NCBI GenBank assembly: GCA_014874475.1
Contig: JADBJJ010000027.1
Location: 283,793 to 347,792, forward strand
Direction: 5' to 3'
DNA from: Chloroflexota bacterium
GTDB taxonomy: Bacteria > Chloroflexota > Anaerolineae > B4-G1 > DUEL01
DNA: 64,000 nucleotides
This document shows positions 45,604 to 54,193 of the stretch, one piece after another (positions within the stretch are counted from its first letter, which is position 1; the number at the start of each line of letters is the position of its first letter). Under the pieces are notes generated by a model. It worked only from the letters and a program-made list of their open reading frames with translations. It made no database searches and was not told where the DNA came from. A program made the translations under genes and the position numbers.

Positions 45604-46440
45604 ATGCCGGAGACCCGAACCTCTCGCATTCTGGTGGTAGACGACGAAGCAACAACCCGGATTTCCCTGGCGGAGTTGTTGCGTCTGGAGGGGTACGACG
45701 TGAGCGTAGCGGCCAGTGGTGAGGATGCACTGGATCTCATTGACCGCAACCCTCCGTTTGACCTGATGGTCGTGGATATTAAGATGCCGGGCATGGATGG
45801 CCTGCAGTTGACCGAGGCGGTCCAGCGGCGTTCCCCGGCCACCGTAATTATCCTCCTCACCGCGTTTGGGACTCTGGAAACGGCTATCCAGGCGCTCCGT
45901 CGCGGGGCCCATGATTACCTCTTGAAGCCATGCCCGGTTTCTCAGATTCTGGAGAGCGTCCGGAAAGGCCTGAGCAAACGGTATCAGGATCGACAGCGAA
46001 GAGAATTGGTCTCCCGTCTGGAGCAAACCCTTTCTGAATTGCGGGCGATTGAGCAGCCGGATGTTGCCATTGTGCCGCCGGCCCTGGAGAAAGAGCAATA
46101 TCAGGAGGTTCAGGATGTGCGCTTGGACCGGGAGCGCCACCAGGTCTGGGTTGGAGACCGACTGGTAGACCTCACCCCGACCGAATTCAAATTGCTTTCC
46201 TACCTGATGGAGCGAGCAGACCAGGTCTGCAGCCCGCAGCAACTGGTTCGCCAGGCCCAGGGGTATGAGACGGATCCATGGGGGGCCCGGGCCATCGTCC
46301 GCGTGCATATTCGGCGTCTGCGACGCAAACTGGAACCCGATCCTGCCCAGCCCCGCTATATCGTCAATGTGCGTGGGGTAGGGTATACGTTCCCCAGAGT
46401 CCCTCCGGAGTCGTCCGAACCGGAAGAGGACGACCTGTAA
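45604..46440 (+). CDS. Response regulator with winged-helix DNA-binding domain
   Basis: A 278-residue regulator. The receiver has DDE near residue 14, phospho-acceptor D58 (VVDIKMPGMDG), an NtrC-like LTAFGTLETA segment and K in LLKPCPV. The C-terminal winged helix is of the OmpR/PhoB type (LTPTEFKLLSYLM, VRVHIRRLRRKLEPD, YIVNVRGVGYTF). GGAGAGG precedes the ATG. It is organised like the regulator at 28.9 kb, and probably partners the kinase directly upstream. Confidence 0.92.
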   Translation: MPETRTSRILVVDDEATTRISLAELLRLEGYDVSVAASGEDALDLIDRNPPFDLMVVDIKMPGMDGLQLTEAVQRRSPATVIILLTAFGTLETAIQALRRGAHDYLLKPCPVSQILESVRKGLSKRYQDRQRRELVSRLEQTLSELRAIEQPDVAIVPPALEKEQYQEVQDVRLDRERHQVWVGDRLVDLTPTEFKLLSYLMERADQVCSPQQLVRQAQGYETDPWGARAIVRVHIRRLRRKLEPDPAQPRYIVNVRGVGYTFPRVPPESSEPEEDDL

Positions 46441-46552
46441 CCAAACCGTAACGGCTTCGCAATCCCCCGCTCGCTCATTCTGTGGTACGCTACAGGCGGT
46501 ATCGCTGCCCAGTCGGCGCGAACCAACCGATCCTTTTAGGAGTCCATACAGA

Positions 46553-47059
46553 ATGAGCGAGGGGCCTCTGTTTACCTCTCGGTTATCCTCGGGTTGGATG
46601 GAAACTGTTCAGCAATCCCTGGCTACCCTTCAGCGGGGTATTGGAGGGGAGTGCGTCCTGCTGGCCGGTAGGCATGGAGAGGTCATTGCCCAGACTGGAA
46701 TTGCGGAGGACCTCCTGATGGAGGACCTGCTGCCTCTTTTTGCGGAGGAAGCGTCTCTGACGGCTCGCCTGGGATATTCCATTGGGGACGGGACAGGCAT
46801 CAGTTTGCATCATTATGAAGGGAGCCAGCGCCAGATTTACGTGGGGGTGTCGTCCCAGAGCCACTTGCTGTTGATTGTGATCAGCCGTCAGCCTCCCCCG
46901 CGTCGCCTGGGCGTCATATGGCTCTTCCTGCGGCGCACCTTGCAGGAACTGAGCCGCCTTTTATCCCCTCCCGAGGAACCAGCGGCGCGGCAAGGCAGAA
47001 TGGCCAGTCCCCTGACCTCAGAGCAGGCCCGTGCACTGGGGCTCTGGCCAGAGGAGTGA
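46553..47059 (+). CDS. Roadblock/LC7-like protein
   Basis: A 168-residue protein. Residues about 17-110 follow the Roadblock/LC7 (MglB-like) pattern: a helix, GGECVLLAGRHGEVIAQTG, a helix with LLPLFAEEASLTARLG, and the strand pair QIYVGVSSQSHLLLIVI. Such proteins regulate small Ras-like GTPases. A small GTPase is encoded at 52.7 kb, so a partnership is possible. The C-terminal third is unassigned. TTTTAGGAG lies about 9 bases upstream of the ATG. Confidence 0.6.
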   Translation: MSEGPLFTSRLSSGWMETVQQSLATLQRGIGGECVLLAGRHGEVIAQTGIAEDLLMEDLLPLFAEEASLTARLGYSIGDGTGISLHHYEGSQRQIYVGVSSQSHLLLIVISRQPPPRRLGVIWLFLRRTLQELSRLLSPPEEPAARQGRMASPLTSEQARALGLWPEE

Positions 47060-47100
47060 TTGCGCTGCTATCGTCTGGTAAGTCTGCGGAAGGAGGAATT

Positions 47101-47265
47101 GTGAGTTCTTTGACGGCGATGTTCCGACGACGGCGATGGGCAGACATGTCTTCCGGCGATACTGCCGGGGAACGGCCTGGAAATCTCTCGCGGGTTCAGC
47201 GTCTGCGACGGTTCTTGCAGCGGACCATCCATCGGCGCCGTTCCCGTCGGCATCCCTCGCAGTAA
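47101..47265 (+). CDS. Small Arg-rich basic protein
   Basis: A 54-residue ORF with about 15 Arg residues (MFRRRRWADM, RTIHRRRSRRH). A GTG start at 47101 has an excellent ribosome-binding site, AAGGAGGAATT. It begins 41 bases after the Roadblock-like gene on the same strand. No family recognised; a nucleic-acid- or membrane-surface-binding role is possible from charge alone. Confidence 0.5.
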   Translation: MSSLTAMFRRRRWADMSSGDTAGERPGNLSRVQRLRRFLQRTIHRRRSRRHPSQ

Positions 47266-47374
47266 AGGGCCCCTTTCTCTGGGAACAGATTGCCTCTCGC
47301 AACGGTCAGGTCTTCAAGAAGGGCTGACTTATCCCCTTGCTATCTCTGGCGGGGGAAAGGGGAATAAGAGGGAT
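47266..47374. other. Intergenic stretch upstream of the MITE-like element
   Basis: No gene or clear regulatory structure recognised. Together with the MITE-like element and the tRNA-Glu promoter it makes a 500-base stretch without protein-coding genes. Confidence 0.4.
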
Positions 47375-47707
47375 TTCAGGGCGGGCGGCAAAGCGGTAGT
47401 CTCCCCATAGAAGGTTACTGAATCTTCACCGCCGCGCAAGAATGCCGGGTTCCGTTTTCGGGATTAGGGCCGGCGTACCATCCAGCATATGGCCCCCCTG
47501 CCCCCATTCTCCCACGGCTGCGCCGTGCGGGGAGGGGGATTTGGGACTCTTCCCCCTTCTCCCCCGCCGCAGCGGGGGAGGAGAAGGCCCAGGGGATGAG
47601 GGGCGCTGAAAGCCCCATTCTGGGCCAGCATAAACTCGGCGACCAACAGCGTTATATTTTCAGCAACCCTCAGGAGGGAGACCACTGGCAAAGCTGCCCG
47701 CCCTGAA
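47375..47707. mobile_element. MITE-like non-autonomous element with long imperfect inverted termini
   Basis: The 333-base element begins TTCAGGGCGGGC and ends with the exact complement. About 45-50 bases at each end pair imperfectly, covering a GTAGTCTCC/GTGGTCTCC segment and GGTTACTGAA/GGTTGCTGAA. The inside holds a second palindrome (47555-47587) and no protein-coding gene. Its left half is repeated at 19356-19488. No unambiguous target-site duplication was seen. The tRNA-Glu promoter begins 17 bases after it. Confidence 0.7.
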
Positions 47708-47723
47708 TTTCATGAAAGCGCGC

Positions 47724-47751
47724 TTGACGGTAAAGAGCTTTGTGATAGAAT
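47724..47751 (+). promoter_or_regulatory. Promoter of tRNA-Glu
   Basis: TTGACG (47724-47729), a 16-base spacer and TAGAAT (47746-47751) lie 15 bases upstream of the tRNA. Confidence 0.7.
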
Positions 47752-47765
47752 AAAGATACCATAAC

Positions 47766-47839
47766 GCCCCCATCGTCTAGCCAGGTTAGGACACAGGCCT
47801 TTCAAGCCTGAAACACGGGTTCAAATCCCGTTGGGGGTA
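47766..47839 (+). tRNA. tRNA-Glu (anticodon UUC)
   Basis: Acceptor stem GCCCCCA/TGGGGGT, anticodon stem CAGGC/GCCTG with loop CTTTCAA, T-arm ACGGG-TTCAAAT-CCCGT. The 3' end reads ACCT, so CCA is not encoded. Confidence 0.95.
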
Positions 47840-47842
47840 CCT

Positions 47843-47875
47843 CCCCCTGACCCTCCTGGTCGGGGGGCTTTTTAT
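47843..47875 (+). terminator. Rho-independent terminator of tRNA-Glu
   Basis: CCCCCTGACC pairs with GGTCGGGGG around a CTCCT loop and is followed by a T-run (TTTTT). Confidence 0.85.
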
Positions 47876-48026
47876 ATGAGGAGTTACGCGCGGATCCTGC
47901 AGCACTTTTCCAGGCCGTCCAGACGGACTGGATAGCCTGTCCACAAGTCAATTGTGTAAGTCCCGTATATTTCCGGCACCATTTGGGCCACTTTCTCATC
48001 AACCCCTGTTTCTGGAAGGAGGCGGG

Positions 48027-48956
48027 ATGGCGCGATGGCTGGTAACCGGTGGGGCCGGCTTCATCGGTTCCCATCTGGTGGAGGCCTTGGTCGCCCGGGG
48101 CGAGCGGGTGCGAGTGCTGGATAATTTCTCTACAGGTCGGTGGGAAAATCTCTCCGCTGTCCGGGATCGGATAGAGGTCATAGAAGGCGATATCCGCGAC
48201 CCACTGATCGTCCGTCAGGCTGTGGATGGGGTGGAGGTGGTGGCCCACCTGGCCGCGGTCGTTTCGGTGGAGTGGTCCCTGCGGAATCCCCTTGAGACGA
48301 TGGATGTGAATACTGGGGGAACTCTGCACCTCCTGGAGGCGGCTCGTCAGGTGAACGTGTCCCGCTTCCTGTTTGCCTCTTCCGCCGCCGTCTATGGCGA
48401 CGCTTCCGAACTTCCCCTTCGCGAGGACCTGCCCCTTCGCCCGCTCTCCCCGTATGCCGCAAGTAAAGTCGCTGGAGAGGCCATCTGTTATGCCTATTAC
48501 GCCGCTTACGGCTTCCCCGCAGTTATCATGCGGTTTTTTAATATCTACGGCCCCCGACAGGATCCCCACAGCCCATATTCAGGGGTGATCAGCATCTTTT
48601 GGGGACGCATGCGGCAGGGGTTGCCCCCGGTGGTGTACGGAGATGGCCTACAGACCCGGGATTTCGTCTATGTGGGGGATGTGGTGGCGGCCCTGATTCG
48701 GGCGGGGGAGCAGGACGGAGCCGCCGGGACAGTGGTGAATCTTGCCCGCGGTGAAGAGACCAGCGTGTTGCATCTGGTTACGCTTCTCAATCAGGCCCTG
48801 GGTACCGCTCTGGAGCCCGTGTTTGCCCCGCCCCGCGCTGGAGAAATCCGTCATTCCGCGGGAGACCCCCGCCGGGCTCAATTGGTCCTGGGCTGGCAGC
48901 CGACCGTTGGGCTGGCAGAGGGCCTGTCTCGCCTGGTACATTCAGAGCCTATCTGA
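48027..48956 (+). CDS. NAD-dependent sugar-nucleotide epimerase/dehydratase (GalE-like SDR)
   Basis: A 309-residue extended SDR. GGAGFIGSHL (residues 8-17) binds NAD, and the catalytic YAASK motif is near residue 147, with Ser upstream in SSAAVYG. FFNIYGPRQDP and TRDFVYVGDVV are typical of UDP-glucose 4-epimerases and related enzymes. The ATG at 48027 has GGAAGGAGG upstream. The sugar substrate is not determinable from sequence. It stands alone downstream of tRNA-Glu. Confidence 0.88.
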   Translation: MARWLVTGGAGFIGSHLVEALVARGERVRVLDNFSTGRWENLSAVRDRIEVIEGDIRDPLIVRQAVDGVEVVAHLAAVVSVEWSLRNPLETMDVNTGGTLHLLEAARQVNVSRFLFASSAAVYGDASELPLREDLPLRPLSPYAASKVAGEAICYAYYAAYGFPAVIMRFFNIYGPRQDPHSPYSGVISIFWGRMRQGLPPVVYGDGLQTRDFVYVGDVVAALIRAGEQDGAAGTVVNLARGEETSVLHLVTLLNQALGTALEPVFAPPRAGEIRHSAGDPRRAQLVLGWQPTVGLAEGLSRLVHSEPI

Positions 48957-49053
48957 AAATCCATTCGTGGCGAGGCACAGGACGAAAAGGGCGCAGGGAT
49001 TGTGGCAATTTGTCTTTGCCTTCTCTGCGGCTCTGCGGTTAGGATGTTCGCGG
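48957..49053. repeat. CTCTGCGG-type intergenic repeat, copy B
   Basis: The sequence contains AAAGGGCGCAGGGATT and ends TTCTCTGCGGCTCTGCGGTT, closely resembling the end of the element at 12194-12262. Confidence 0.5.
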
Positions 49054-49101
49054 CCAGTAGTACCAGTCGCAATCGCACAAAAGTATAGCAAGGAGGCGAC
49101 G

Positions 49102-49578
49102 ATGACGGAGAGAGTAGAAGCCTTGAAGGAACGGCTGCAGAGAGGTTTAGATAAGACCCTGGCCATCTTCAACTCCATCCAGCCCGGTCAGTGGGAAGCA
49201 GTCCTCTACGAGCAGCCGTACCCCTGGACTGTGCGGGACCTCCTGGCCCATTTCGTCTCCTCTGAGGAGGGGTTACGGCAACTGGCTCAAGACATCGCCG
49301 CCGGGAAGCCGGGCGCGCCGGAGGGGTTTGACTATAACGCATATAATGAGGCCGAACAGCGGCGACTGGCAGGTATTCCCCCGGCGCAACTCCTGGCTGA
49401 CCTGAAATCCGCCCGGCGGCGCACCCTGGAATGGGTAGCCACGCTGACCGATGAAGACCTGGACCGGGTGGGCCGCCATCCGGCTCTGGGAGAGGTCTCC
49501 CTGGAAACCTTCATCAACGCTATCTACGGTCATCAGTTGATGCATATGCGCGACCTGATGAATGCTTTGGGGGGATAG
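49102..49578 (+). CDS. DinB-fold protein
   Basis: A 158-residue four-helix protein resembling the DinB/DUF664 superfamily, with YPWTVRDLLAHFVSSEEGL near residue 42 and the C-terminal INAIYGHQLMHMRDL. His residues in LLAHF and GHQLMH fit the metal triad seen in this fold. Many members are thiol-S-transferases; substrate unknown here. AAGGAGGCGACG precedes the ATG. It ends 3 bases before xpt. Confidence 0.75.
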   Translation: MTERVEALKERLQRGLDKTLAIFNSIQPGQWEAVLYEQPYPWTVRDLLAHFVSSEEGLRQLAQDIAAGKPGAPEGFDYNAYNEAEQRRLAGIPPAQLLADLKSARRRTLEWVATLTDEDLDRVGRHPALGEVSLETFINAIYGHQLMHMRDLMNALGG

Positions 49579-49581
49579 GTT

Positions 49582-50154
49582 ATGGAGGAACTGAAGCGCC
49601 GCATTCTGACCGAGGGAATGGACCTGGGGAACGGCATCCTCAAGGTAGATGGGTTCATCAATCATCAAATAGACCCGGGGCTTATGCAGCGGGCCGGGAC
49701 GGAATTGGCCCGTCGCTTCCGGGGGGTGGGGGCGACCAAGATTCTGACCGCCGAAATCTCTGGCATCGCGCCGGCCCTGGCGGCCGGGCTGGCGTTGGGG
49801 ATTCCCGTCATCTATGCTCGGAAACGGAAACCCATCACGATGATGGAGCCCGTCTACGTAGAGAGTGCCCCGTCTCACACCAAAGGGCTGGAGGTCTTGC
49901 TGATGGTCTCCCCAGAGTATCTGAGGCCGGGCGACCGGGTCCTCATCATAGACGACTTCCTGGCGACGGGCCTGACCATCGCCGCACTGGTCCGGCTGGT
50001 CCAGAAGGCCGGTGGGGAGGTTGTCGGCATCGGTGTGTTGATAGAGAAACGGTTTGAGGGCGGCCGGGACGTTCTGGCCCCCCTGGGCGTTCCCATAGAG
50101 GCCCTCGTGACGATCGCCGAGATGCGGGATGGCCGAATTACGATCGCCGACTGA
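49582..50154 (+). CDS. xpt: Xanthine phosphoribosyltransferase
   Basis: A 190-residue type I phosphoribosyltransferase. [15 protein letters not shown] near residue 25 and the PRPP-binding [11 protein letters not shown] near residue 125 match Xpt, which converts xanthine plus PRPP to [25 protein letters not shown] is also family-typical. It overlaps guaA by 26 bases, so the pair would turn xanthine into GMP. No purine riboswitch was recognised upstream. Confidence 0.92.
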   Translation: MEELKRRILTEGMDLGNGILKVDGFINHQIDPGLMQRAGTELARRFRGVGATKILTAEISGIAPALAAGLALGIPVIYARKRKPITMMEPVYVESAPSHTKGLEVLLMVSPEYLRPGDRVLIIDDFLATGLTIAALVRLVQKAGGEVVGIGVLIEKRFEGGRDVLAPLGVPIEALVTIAEMRDGRITIAD

Positions 50155-51694
50155 GTTCCACGACACCATTGTCATCCTGGATTACGGCTCTCAGACGACC
50201 CAACTCATCGCCCGGCGAATCCGGGAGGTCCAAATCTACTGCGAACTGTTTCCGTGGGATACACCGGCGGAGCGGGTGATGGCCCTGCGGCCGCGCGGGT
50301 TCATTCTTTCCGGCGGGCCTGCCAGCGTTTACGAACCCGGCGCGCCGACTCTCCCCGCATACGTACTGGAGAGCCGCCGCCCCATCCTGGGCATCTGCTA
50401 CGGGATGCAACTCCTGGCCCACGCGCTGGGGGGACGGGTCACCCCTGCGCCTCAGCGGGAGTACGGCCCCACCCGAGTAGAACTCTCTCATCCGACGCCT
50501 CTGCTGGCCCCGCTGGCGGATCAGCCCCAGGTCTGGATGAGCCACGGTGATCGGGTGGAGGTTATGCCCCCGGGCTTTGCCGTCCTGGCCTGCAGCCCCA
50601 ATTCCCCCATCGCCGCGATGGGAGATCCTCAGCGGCTCCTTTACGGCGTCCAGTTCCATCCCGAGGTCGTTCATACCCCCGCCGGGGGAGAGATTCTCCG
50701 CCGATTCGCCACCGAAATCTGCGGTTGCGCTCCTACCTGGACCCCCGCGGCTTTCATTGAGGAGACTGTTGCCTCCATTCGGTGTCGGGTGGGGGATGGG
50801 ATGATTCTCTGTGCGCTCAGCGGTGGGGTGGACTCTGTCGTCACTGCTGCTCTGGTTCACCGCGCTGTCGGCGACCGGCTCACCTGTATCTTCGTCAACA
50901 CGGGTCTGATGCGCCGGGGGGAGCCGGAGCAGGTGGTACGCACATTTCGGGACCAGTTGGGAATGCCACTGATCGCGGTGGATGCCACTGAGGAGTTCCT
51001 GGCGGCGCTGGAGGGGGTGACCGATCCGGAGGAGAAGCGGCGCATTGTCGGCGAGAAGTTCATTCGGGTCTTTGAGCGAGAGGCGGCAAGGGTAGGGCGG
51101 GTAGATTTTCTGGCCCAGGGCACCCTCTACCCCGATGTTATTGAGTCGGCGGCGCCGGACCGTCCCGGAGCCCGTCGGATCAAGACCCATCACAACGTCG
51201 GGGGGCTTCCGGAGCGGATGCAGTTACGGCTGATAGAGCCATTGCGGTATCTCTTCAAGGACGAAGTCCGCGCGGTGGGGGAGGCGCTGGGGTTGCCGCC
51301 GGGGGTGGTCTGGCGGCAACCGTTCCCCGGGCCCGGGTTGGCGGTCCGCGTGGTCGGCGCAGTGACATGGGAGCGGCTGGAGCGGCTGCGTGCCGCCGAT
51401 GCCATTCTGCAGGAGGAACTGGGCCGGGCTGGTCTTCTGCGGACCACCCAGCAGGCCTTCGCCGTGCTCTTGCCGGTCCGCAGTGTCGGCGTAATGGGAG
51501 ACAGTCGCTCTTATGAGGAGGTGGTTGCCCTGCGGGTGGTGACCACCGAAGATTTTATGACCGCCGATTGGGCGCGGTTGGATCCCGACTTGCTGGCCCT
51601 TCTCAGCCATCGCATCGTCAACGAGGTTGCTGGAGTGAACCGGGTGGTCTATGATATCACATCTAAGCCCCCAGCGACCATTGAATGGGAGTAG
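50129..51694 (+). CDS. guaA: GMP synthase (glutamine-hydrolysing)
   Basis: A 521-residue enzyme converting XMP to GMP. The amidotransferase domain has C90 (GICYGMQ) and a His-Glu pair in QFHPE. The ATP-pyrophosphatase domain has SGGVDSVV (about residue 231), and the C-terminal dimerisation domain has [12 protein letters not shown] and ends in PATIEWE, the standard GuaA terminus. It overlaps the end of xpt, consistent with coupled expression. Confidence 0.97.
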   Translation: MAELRSPTEFHDTIVILDYGSQTTQLIARRIREVQIYCELFPWDTPAERVMALRPRGFILSGGPASVYEPGAPTLPAYVLESRRPILGICYGMQLLAHALGGRVTPAPQREYGPTRVELSHPTPLLAPLADQPQVWMSHGDRVEVMPPGFAVLACSPNSPIAAMGDPQRLLYGVQFHPEVVHTPAGGEILRRFATEICGCAPTWTPAAFIEETVASIRCRVGDGMILCALSGGVDSVVTAALVHRAVGDRLTCIFVNTGLMRRGEPEQVVRTFRDQLGMPLIAVDATEEFLAALEGVTDPEEKRRIVGEKFIRVFEREAARVGRVDFLAQGTLYPDVIESAAPDRPGARRIKTHHNVGGLPERMQLRLIEPLRYLFKDEVRAVGEALGLPPGVVWRQPFPGPGLAVRVVGAVTWERLERLRAADAILQEELGRAGLLRTTQQAFAVLLPVRSVGVMGDSRSYEEVVALRVVTTEDFMTADWARLDPDLLALLSHRIVNEVAGVNRVVYDITSKPPATIEWE

Positions 51695-51752
51695 GGTTCA
51701 GTCCCATTACCTGTGGCTATGAAATTGAAACACACTTGTTGCCGAAGGGCGG

Positions 51753-51780
51753 TTGACTTGTAGGCAGGAAAAGGTATAAT
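51753..51780 (+). promoter_or_regulatory. Promoter of the DUF4388-GTPase pair
   Basis: TTGACT (51753-51758), a 16-base spacer and a perfect TATAAT (51775-51780) lie 53 bases upstream of the start codon. Confidence 0.8.
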
Positions 51781-51833
51781 AGTATCGCTATTTGGCTTCT
51801 ATGGTCTGTCGTTTACCCTAAGGGCAGGGATAT

Positions 51834-52670
51834 ATGGCACTGAAAGGTAACCTGCAAGACTTTAGTGCTACCCAGTTACTCCATCTCATCAATCTGGCGC
51901 GCAAGACGGGGACCCTGGCGGTAGAGACGCCGCAGGACCAGGCTCGCTTCTGCTTCCGCGAGGGCAAACTCATCTATGCCAGCCTGGACGGGCAGGATGA
52001 CCGTCTGGTCTCCATCCTGCAGCGGTCGGGGAAAATCACCGAAGAACTGGCCCGCACGATCCGGGCCCGTTCGGACATTAAAGACGACCGCGAACTGGGT
52101 GTATTGCTGAGCAACGCTGGCTATGTCACCCAGAAAGACATTGTGGATAGTGTCCGGAACTATGTTCTGGAGGTCGTCTATAAACTCTTTACATGGCCTG
52201 AGGGAACATTCCGATTTGAGCCCAATATGCTTCCGGTAGAGGGGCGGATCACGGTCTCCATTGACCTGGAGAACGTGATAATGGAAGGGAGCCGCCGCCT
52301 CCGGGAGTGGGAGCGGCTTCAAGAGGAATTGCCCAATCTGGATATGGCCCTTCGCTTTACCGACCGTCCCGACGCTCGCCTGCGCACCATCAACTTGACG
52401 GTGGAGGAGTGGAGGGTTGTTTCATTTATTAACCCCCGCAACACGATTCGCCAGATTGCTCAGTATAATCATATGAGCGATTTCCAGATTCGGCGGATCG
52501 TCTACGGACTTCTTCAGGCCGGATTGGTGGAATTGGTTCCGCCGGAAGGTATGGAAATCAAACCGCCACCAGGTGCTCCTGCTCCTGTTGGGTTACCGCC
52601 CATACAACGACGCCCGGCCGTCAAGCGCAGCATCGTCCAACGACTGATAGATCGCATCCGGGAGTTGTAA
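51834..52670 (+). CDS. DUF4388-domain protein
   Basis: A 278-residue protein. The N-terminal MALKGNLQDFSATQLLHLIN and TGTLAVETPQDQARFCFREGKLIYA match DUF4388 (PatA-like N-terminal domain). This domain is common in bacteria with complex signalling and often linked with small GTPases. The C-terminal region (about 185-245) resembles a winged helix (NTIRQIAQYNHMSDFQIRRIVYGLLQAGLVEL). It is directly followed, with no gap, by the GTPase gene. Confidence 0.82.
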   Translation: MALKGNLQDFSATQLLHLINLARKTGTLAVETPQDQARFCFREGKLIYASLDGQDDRLVSILQRSGKITEELARTIRARSDIKDDRELGVLLSNAGYVTQKDIVDSVRNYVLEVVYKLFTWPEGTFRFEPNMLPVEGRITVSIDLENVIMEGSRRLREWERLQEELPNLDMALRFTDRPDARLRTINLTVEEWRVVSFINPRNTIRQIAQYNHMSDFQIRRIVYGLLQAGLVELVPPEGMEIKPPPGAPAPVGLPPIQRRPAVKRSIVQRLIDRIREL

Positions 52671-53210
52671 ATGCAGATCGTCAAAATGGTGGTGACGGGC
52701 CCCTTTGCTGCGGGCAAGACGCAGTTCATTCGTTCTATCAGCGAGATAGACGTGGTGGCCACCGAGGCGAAAATCAGCCGCCCAGAGGAGCGGATTAAAG
52801 AGGAAACCACGGTGGCGATGGACTTTGGGCGAATCACGGTAGATGATGACTTGGTCCTTTACCTTTTTGGTACTCCGGGTCAACGTCGCTTTGAGTTTAT
52901 GTGGGAAATTCTCTCGGAAGGGATGCTGGGCTTCGTGGTGGTCGTGGATAGCACCCGTCCGGAGACCTTCCGTGAGGCTCGCGTGATTCTGGATACGTTT
53001 CGGAGTTATGCTCCGACGCCTTATGTGGTGGCGGCAAACAAGCAGGATATGGAGGACGCCTGGTCCCCGGAGGACCTGCGGATTGCCCTGCGGATTGATC
53101 CGGCGGTGAAAGTCCTTCCCTGTGTTGCTACTGATAAGGAGAGTGTCAAGAGCGTCCTTCTGGAATTGTTGTATTCTATTCTGGAGACAATGGACGGCGA
53201 GGAAGGATAG
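52671..53210 (+). CDS. Small Ras-like GTPase (MglA/Arf-like)
   Basis: A 179-residue GTPase. G1 is GPFAAGKT (about residue 10), G2-like TTVAMDFG, G3 FGTPGQ, and G4 ANKQD. The FGTPGQ form and overall length fit the bacterial Rab/Arf-like family found beside DUF4388 and Roadblock proteins. It starts at the base after the DUF4388 stop codon, so the pair should act together. The Roadblock-like protein at 46.6 kb may be its regulator. Confidence 0.87.
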   Translation: MQIVKMVVTGPFAAGKTQFIRSISEIDVVATEAKISRPEERIKEETTVAMDFGRITVDDDLVLYLFGTPGQRRFEFMWEILSEGMLGFVVVVDSTRPETFREARVILDTFRSYAPTPYVVAANKQDMEDAWSPEDLRIALRIDPAVKVLPCVATDKESVKSVLLELLYSILETMDGEEG

Positions 53211-53220
53211 TCGGCGATCT

Positions 53221-53286
53221 CAAGGCGGGCACCGCCGTCCGTGGGGTCGGTCTGTTCGGACCACGGCCATGGGTGTCCCGCCTTTG
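53221..53286. terminator. Long imperfect hairpin after the GTPase gene
   Basis: CAAGGCGGGCACC near the left end pairs with GGTGTCCCGCCTTTG at the right, with further pairing inside (CCGTGG/CCACGG). There is no long T-run, so it may be a terminator or another intergenic element. Confidence 0.45.
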
Positions 53287-53345
53287 TGTTATATAAGCCA
53301 GCGGAGAATTGTAACTCCCTCTTAACCTACTTGCAACGCATTGTT

Positions 53346-53375
53346 TTGAGGCAGGTATCGGTTTTGTGATAAGAT
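53346..53375 (+). promoter_or_regulatory. Possible promoter of the hydrolase-V4R run
   Basis: TTGAGG (53346-53351), an 18-base spacer and TAAGAT (53370-53375) lie 33 bases upstream of the hydrolase start codon. Confidence 0.55.
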
Positions 53376-53407
53376 AACAGGGGTGACCATACCCGAGGAG
53401 AAGGACA

Positions 53408-54193
53408 ATGAGTTCCATCGTCACAGATCGGGGAGTCATCCACTATGAGACATATGGTCGGGGACAGCCGGTTATTCTTCTCCATTGCTGGCTGGGCTCG
53501 TGGAACTATTGGCTGAGCACGATGGAAGTGCTGGCCAATGGGTATAAGACCTACGCGCTGGATTTCTGGGGATTTGGTGAATCGGGAAAGAAGGGTTTAC
53601 AGTTCCGGGTGACGGATTATGTGGAAATGGTGACCCAATTTATGGACCAGTTGGGCATCTATCGGGCGCGGGTGATGGGGCATTCTATGGGCGGTACGGT
53701 CTCCCTGAGCCTGGCGTTGGCCCATCCGGAACGGGTGCAGCGGGTGGCGATGGTGGGTTCCCCTGTTACCGGAGACGGTCTGGCACTGATGTTGAAACTG
53801 GCCGCAAAAAAACCTCTGGCTGCTCTGGCATATAGCATTCCTGGGGCTCTGCTCCTGGGGGTCCGTATGGCTTCTCCTTTCCTGACCCGTGACTGGCAGC
53901 GCTGGTCGGAGATGTTTCAGCAAGACCTTTCCCGCACGACCCTTGAATCTTTTCACTATAGTATCGCTTCTCTCCGCCGTACCAACTTGCGCCCTCGCCT
54001 ACGGGAGATTAGAATCCCGGTATTGGGTATCTATGGTCGGAATGATCGGATTGTGAATCCCAACCAGGGAGAAATCCTTGCCAGCGGGATTCCTCTGGCT
54101 CAGGTTTCGTATTTTGAGAATTCCGGACATTTCCCGATGCTGGACGAGCCGGAACGGTTTCATCAGACCCTGAGAGAGTTTCTGGATCGGTGA
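53408..54193 (+). CDS. Alpha/beta-fold hydrolase
   Basis: A 261-residue hydrolase. The nucleophile elbow GHSMGG (Ser near residue 95), the acid in YGRNDRIV (near 218) and His in NSGHFPMLDEP (near 241) form the expected triad. The oxyanion region is LLHCWLGS. ACCCGAGGAGAAGG precedes the ATG. It overlaps the V4R gene by one base, so a linked role with a hydrophobic ligand is plausible. Substrate unknown. Confidence 0.9.
   Translation: MSSIVTDRGVIHYETYGRGQPVILLHCWLGSWNYWLSTMEVLANGYKTYALDFWGFGESGKKGLQFRVTDYVEMVTQFMDQLGIYRARVMGHSMGGTVSLSLALAHPERVQRVAMVGSPVTGDGLALMLKLAAKKPLAALAYSIPGALLLGVRMASPFLTRDWQRWSEMFQQDLSRTTLESFHYSIASLRRTNLRPRLREIRIPVLGIYGRNDRIVNPNQGEILASGIPLAQVSYFENSGHFPMLDEPERFHQTLREFLDR

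Noticed and set aside
49054-49101. Purine riboswitch for xpt-guaA
   Set aside because: The stretch before the DinB-fold gene and the 3-base gap before xpt have no room for, and no sign of, the purine aptamer.
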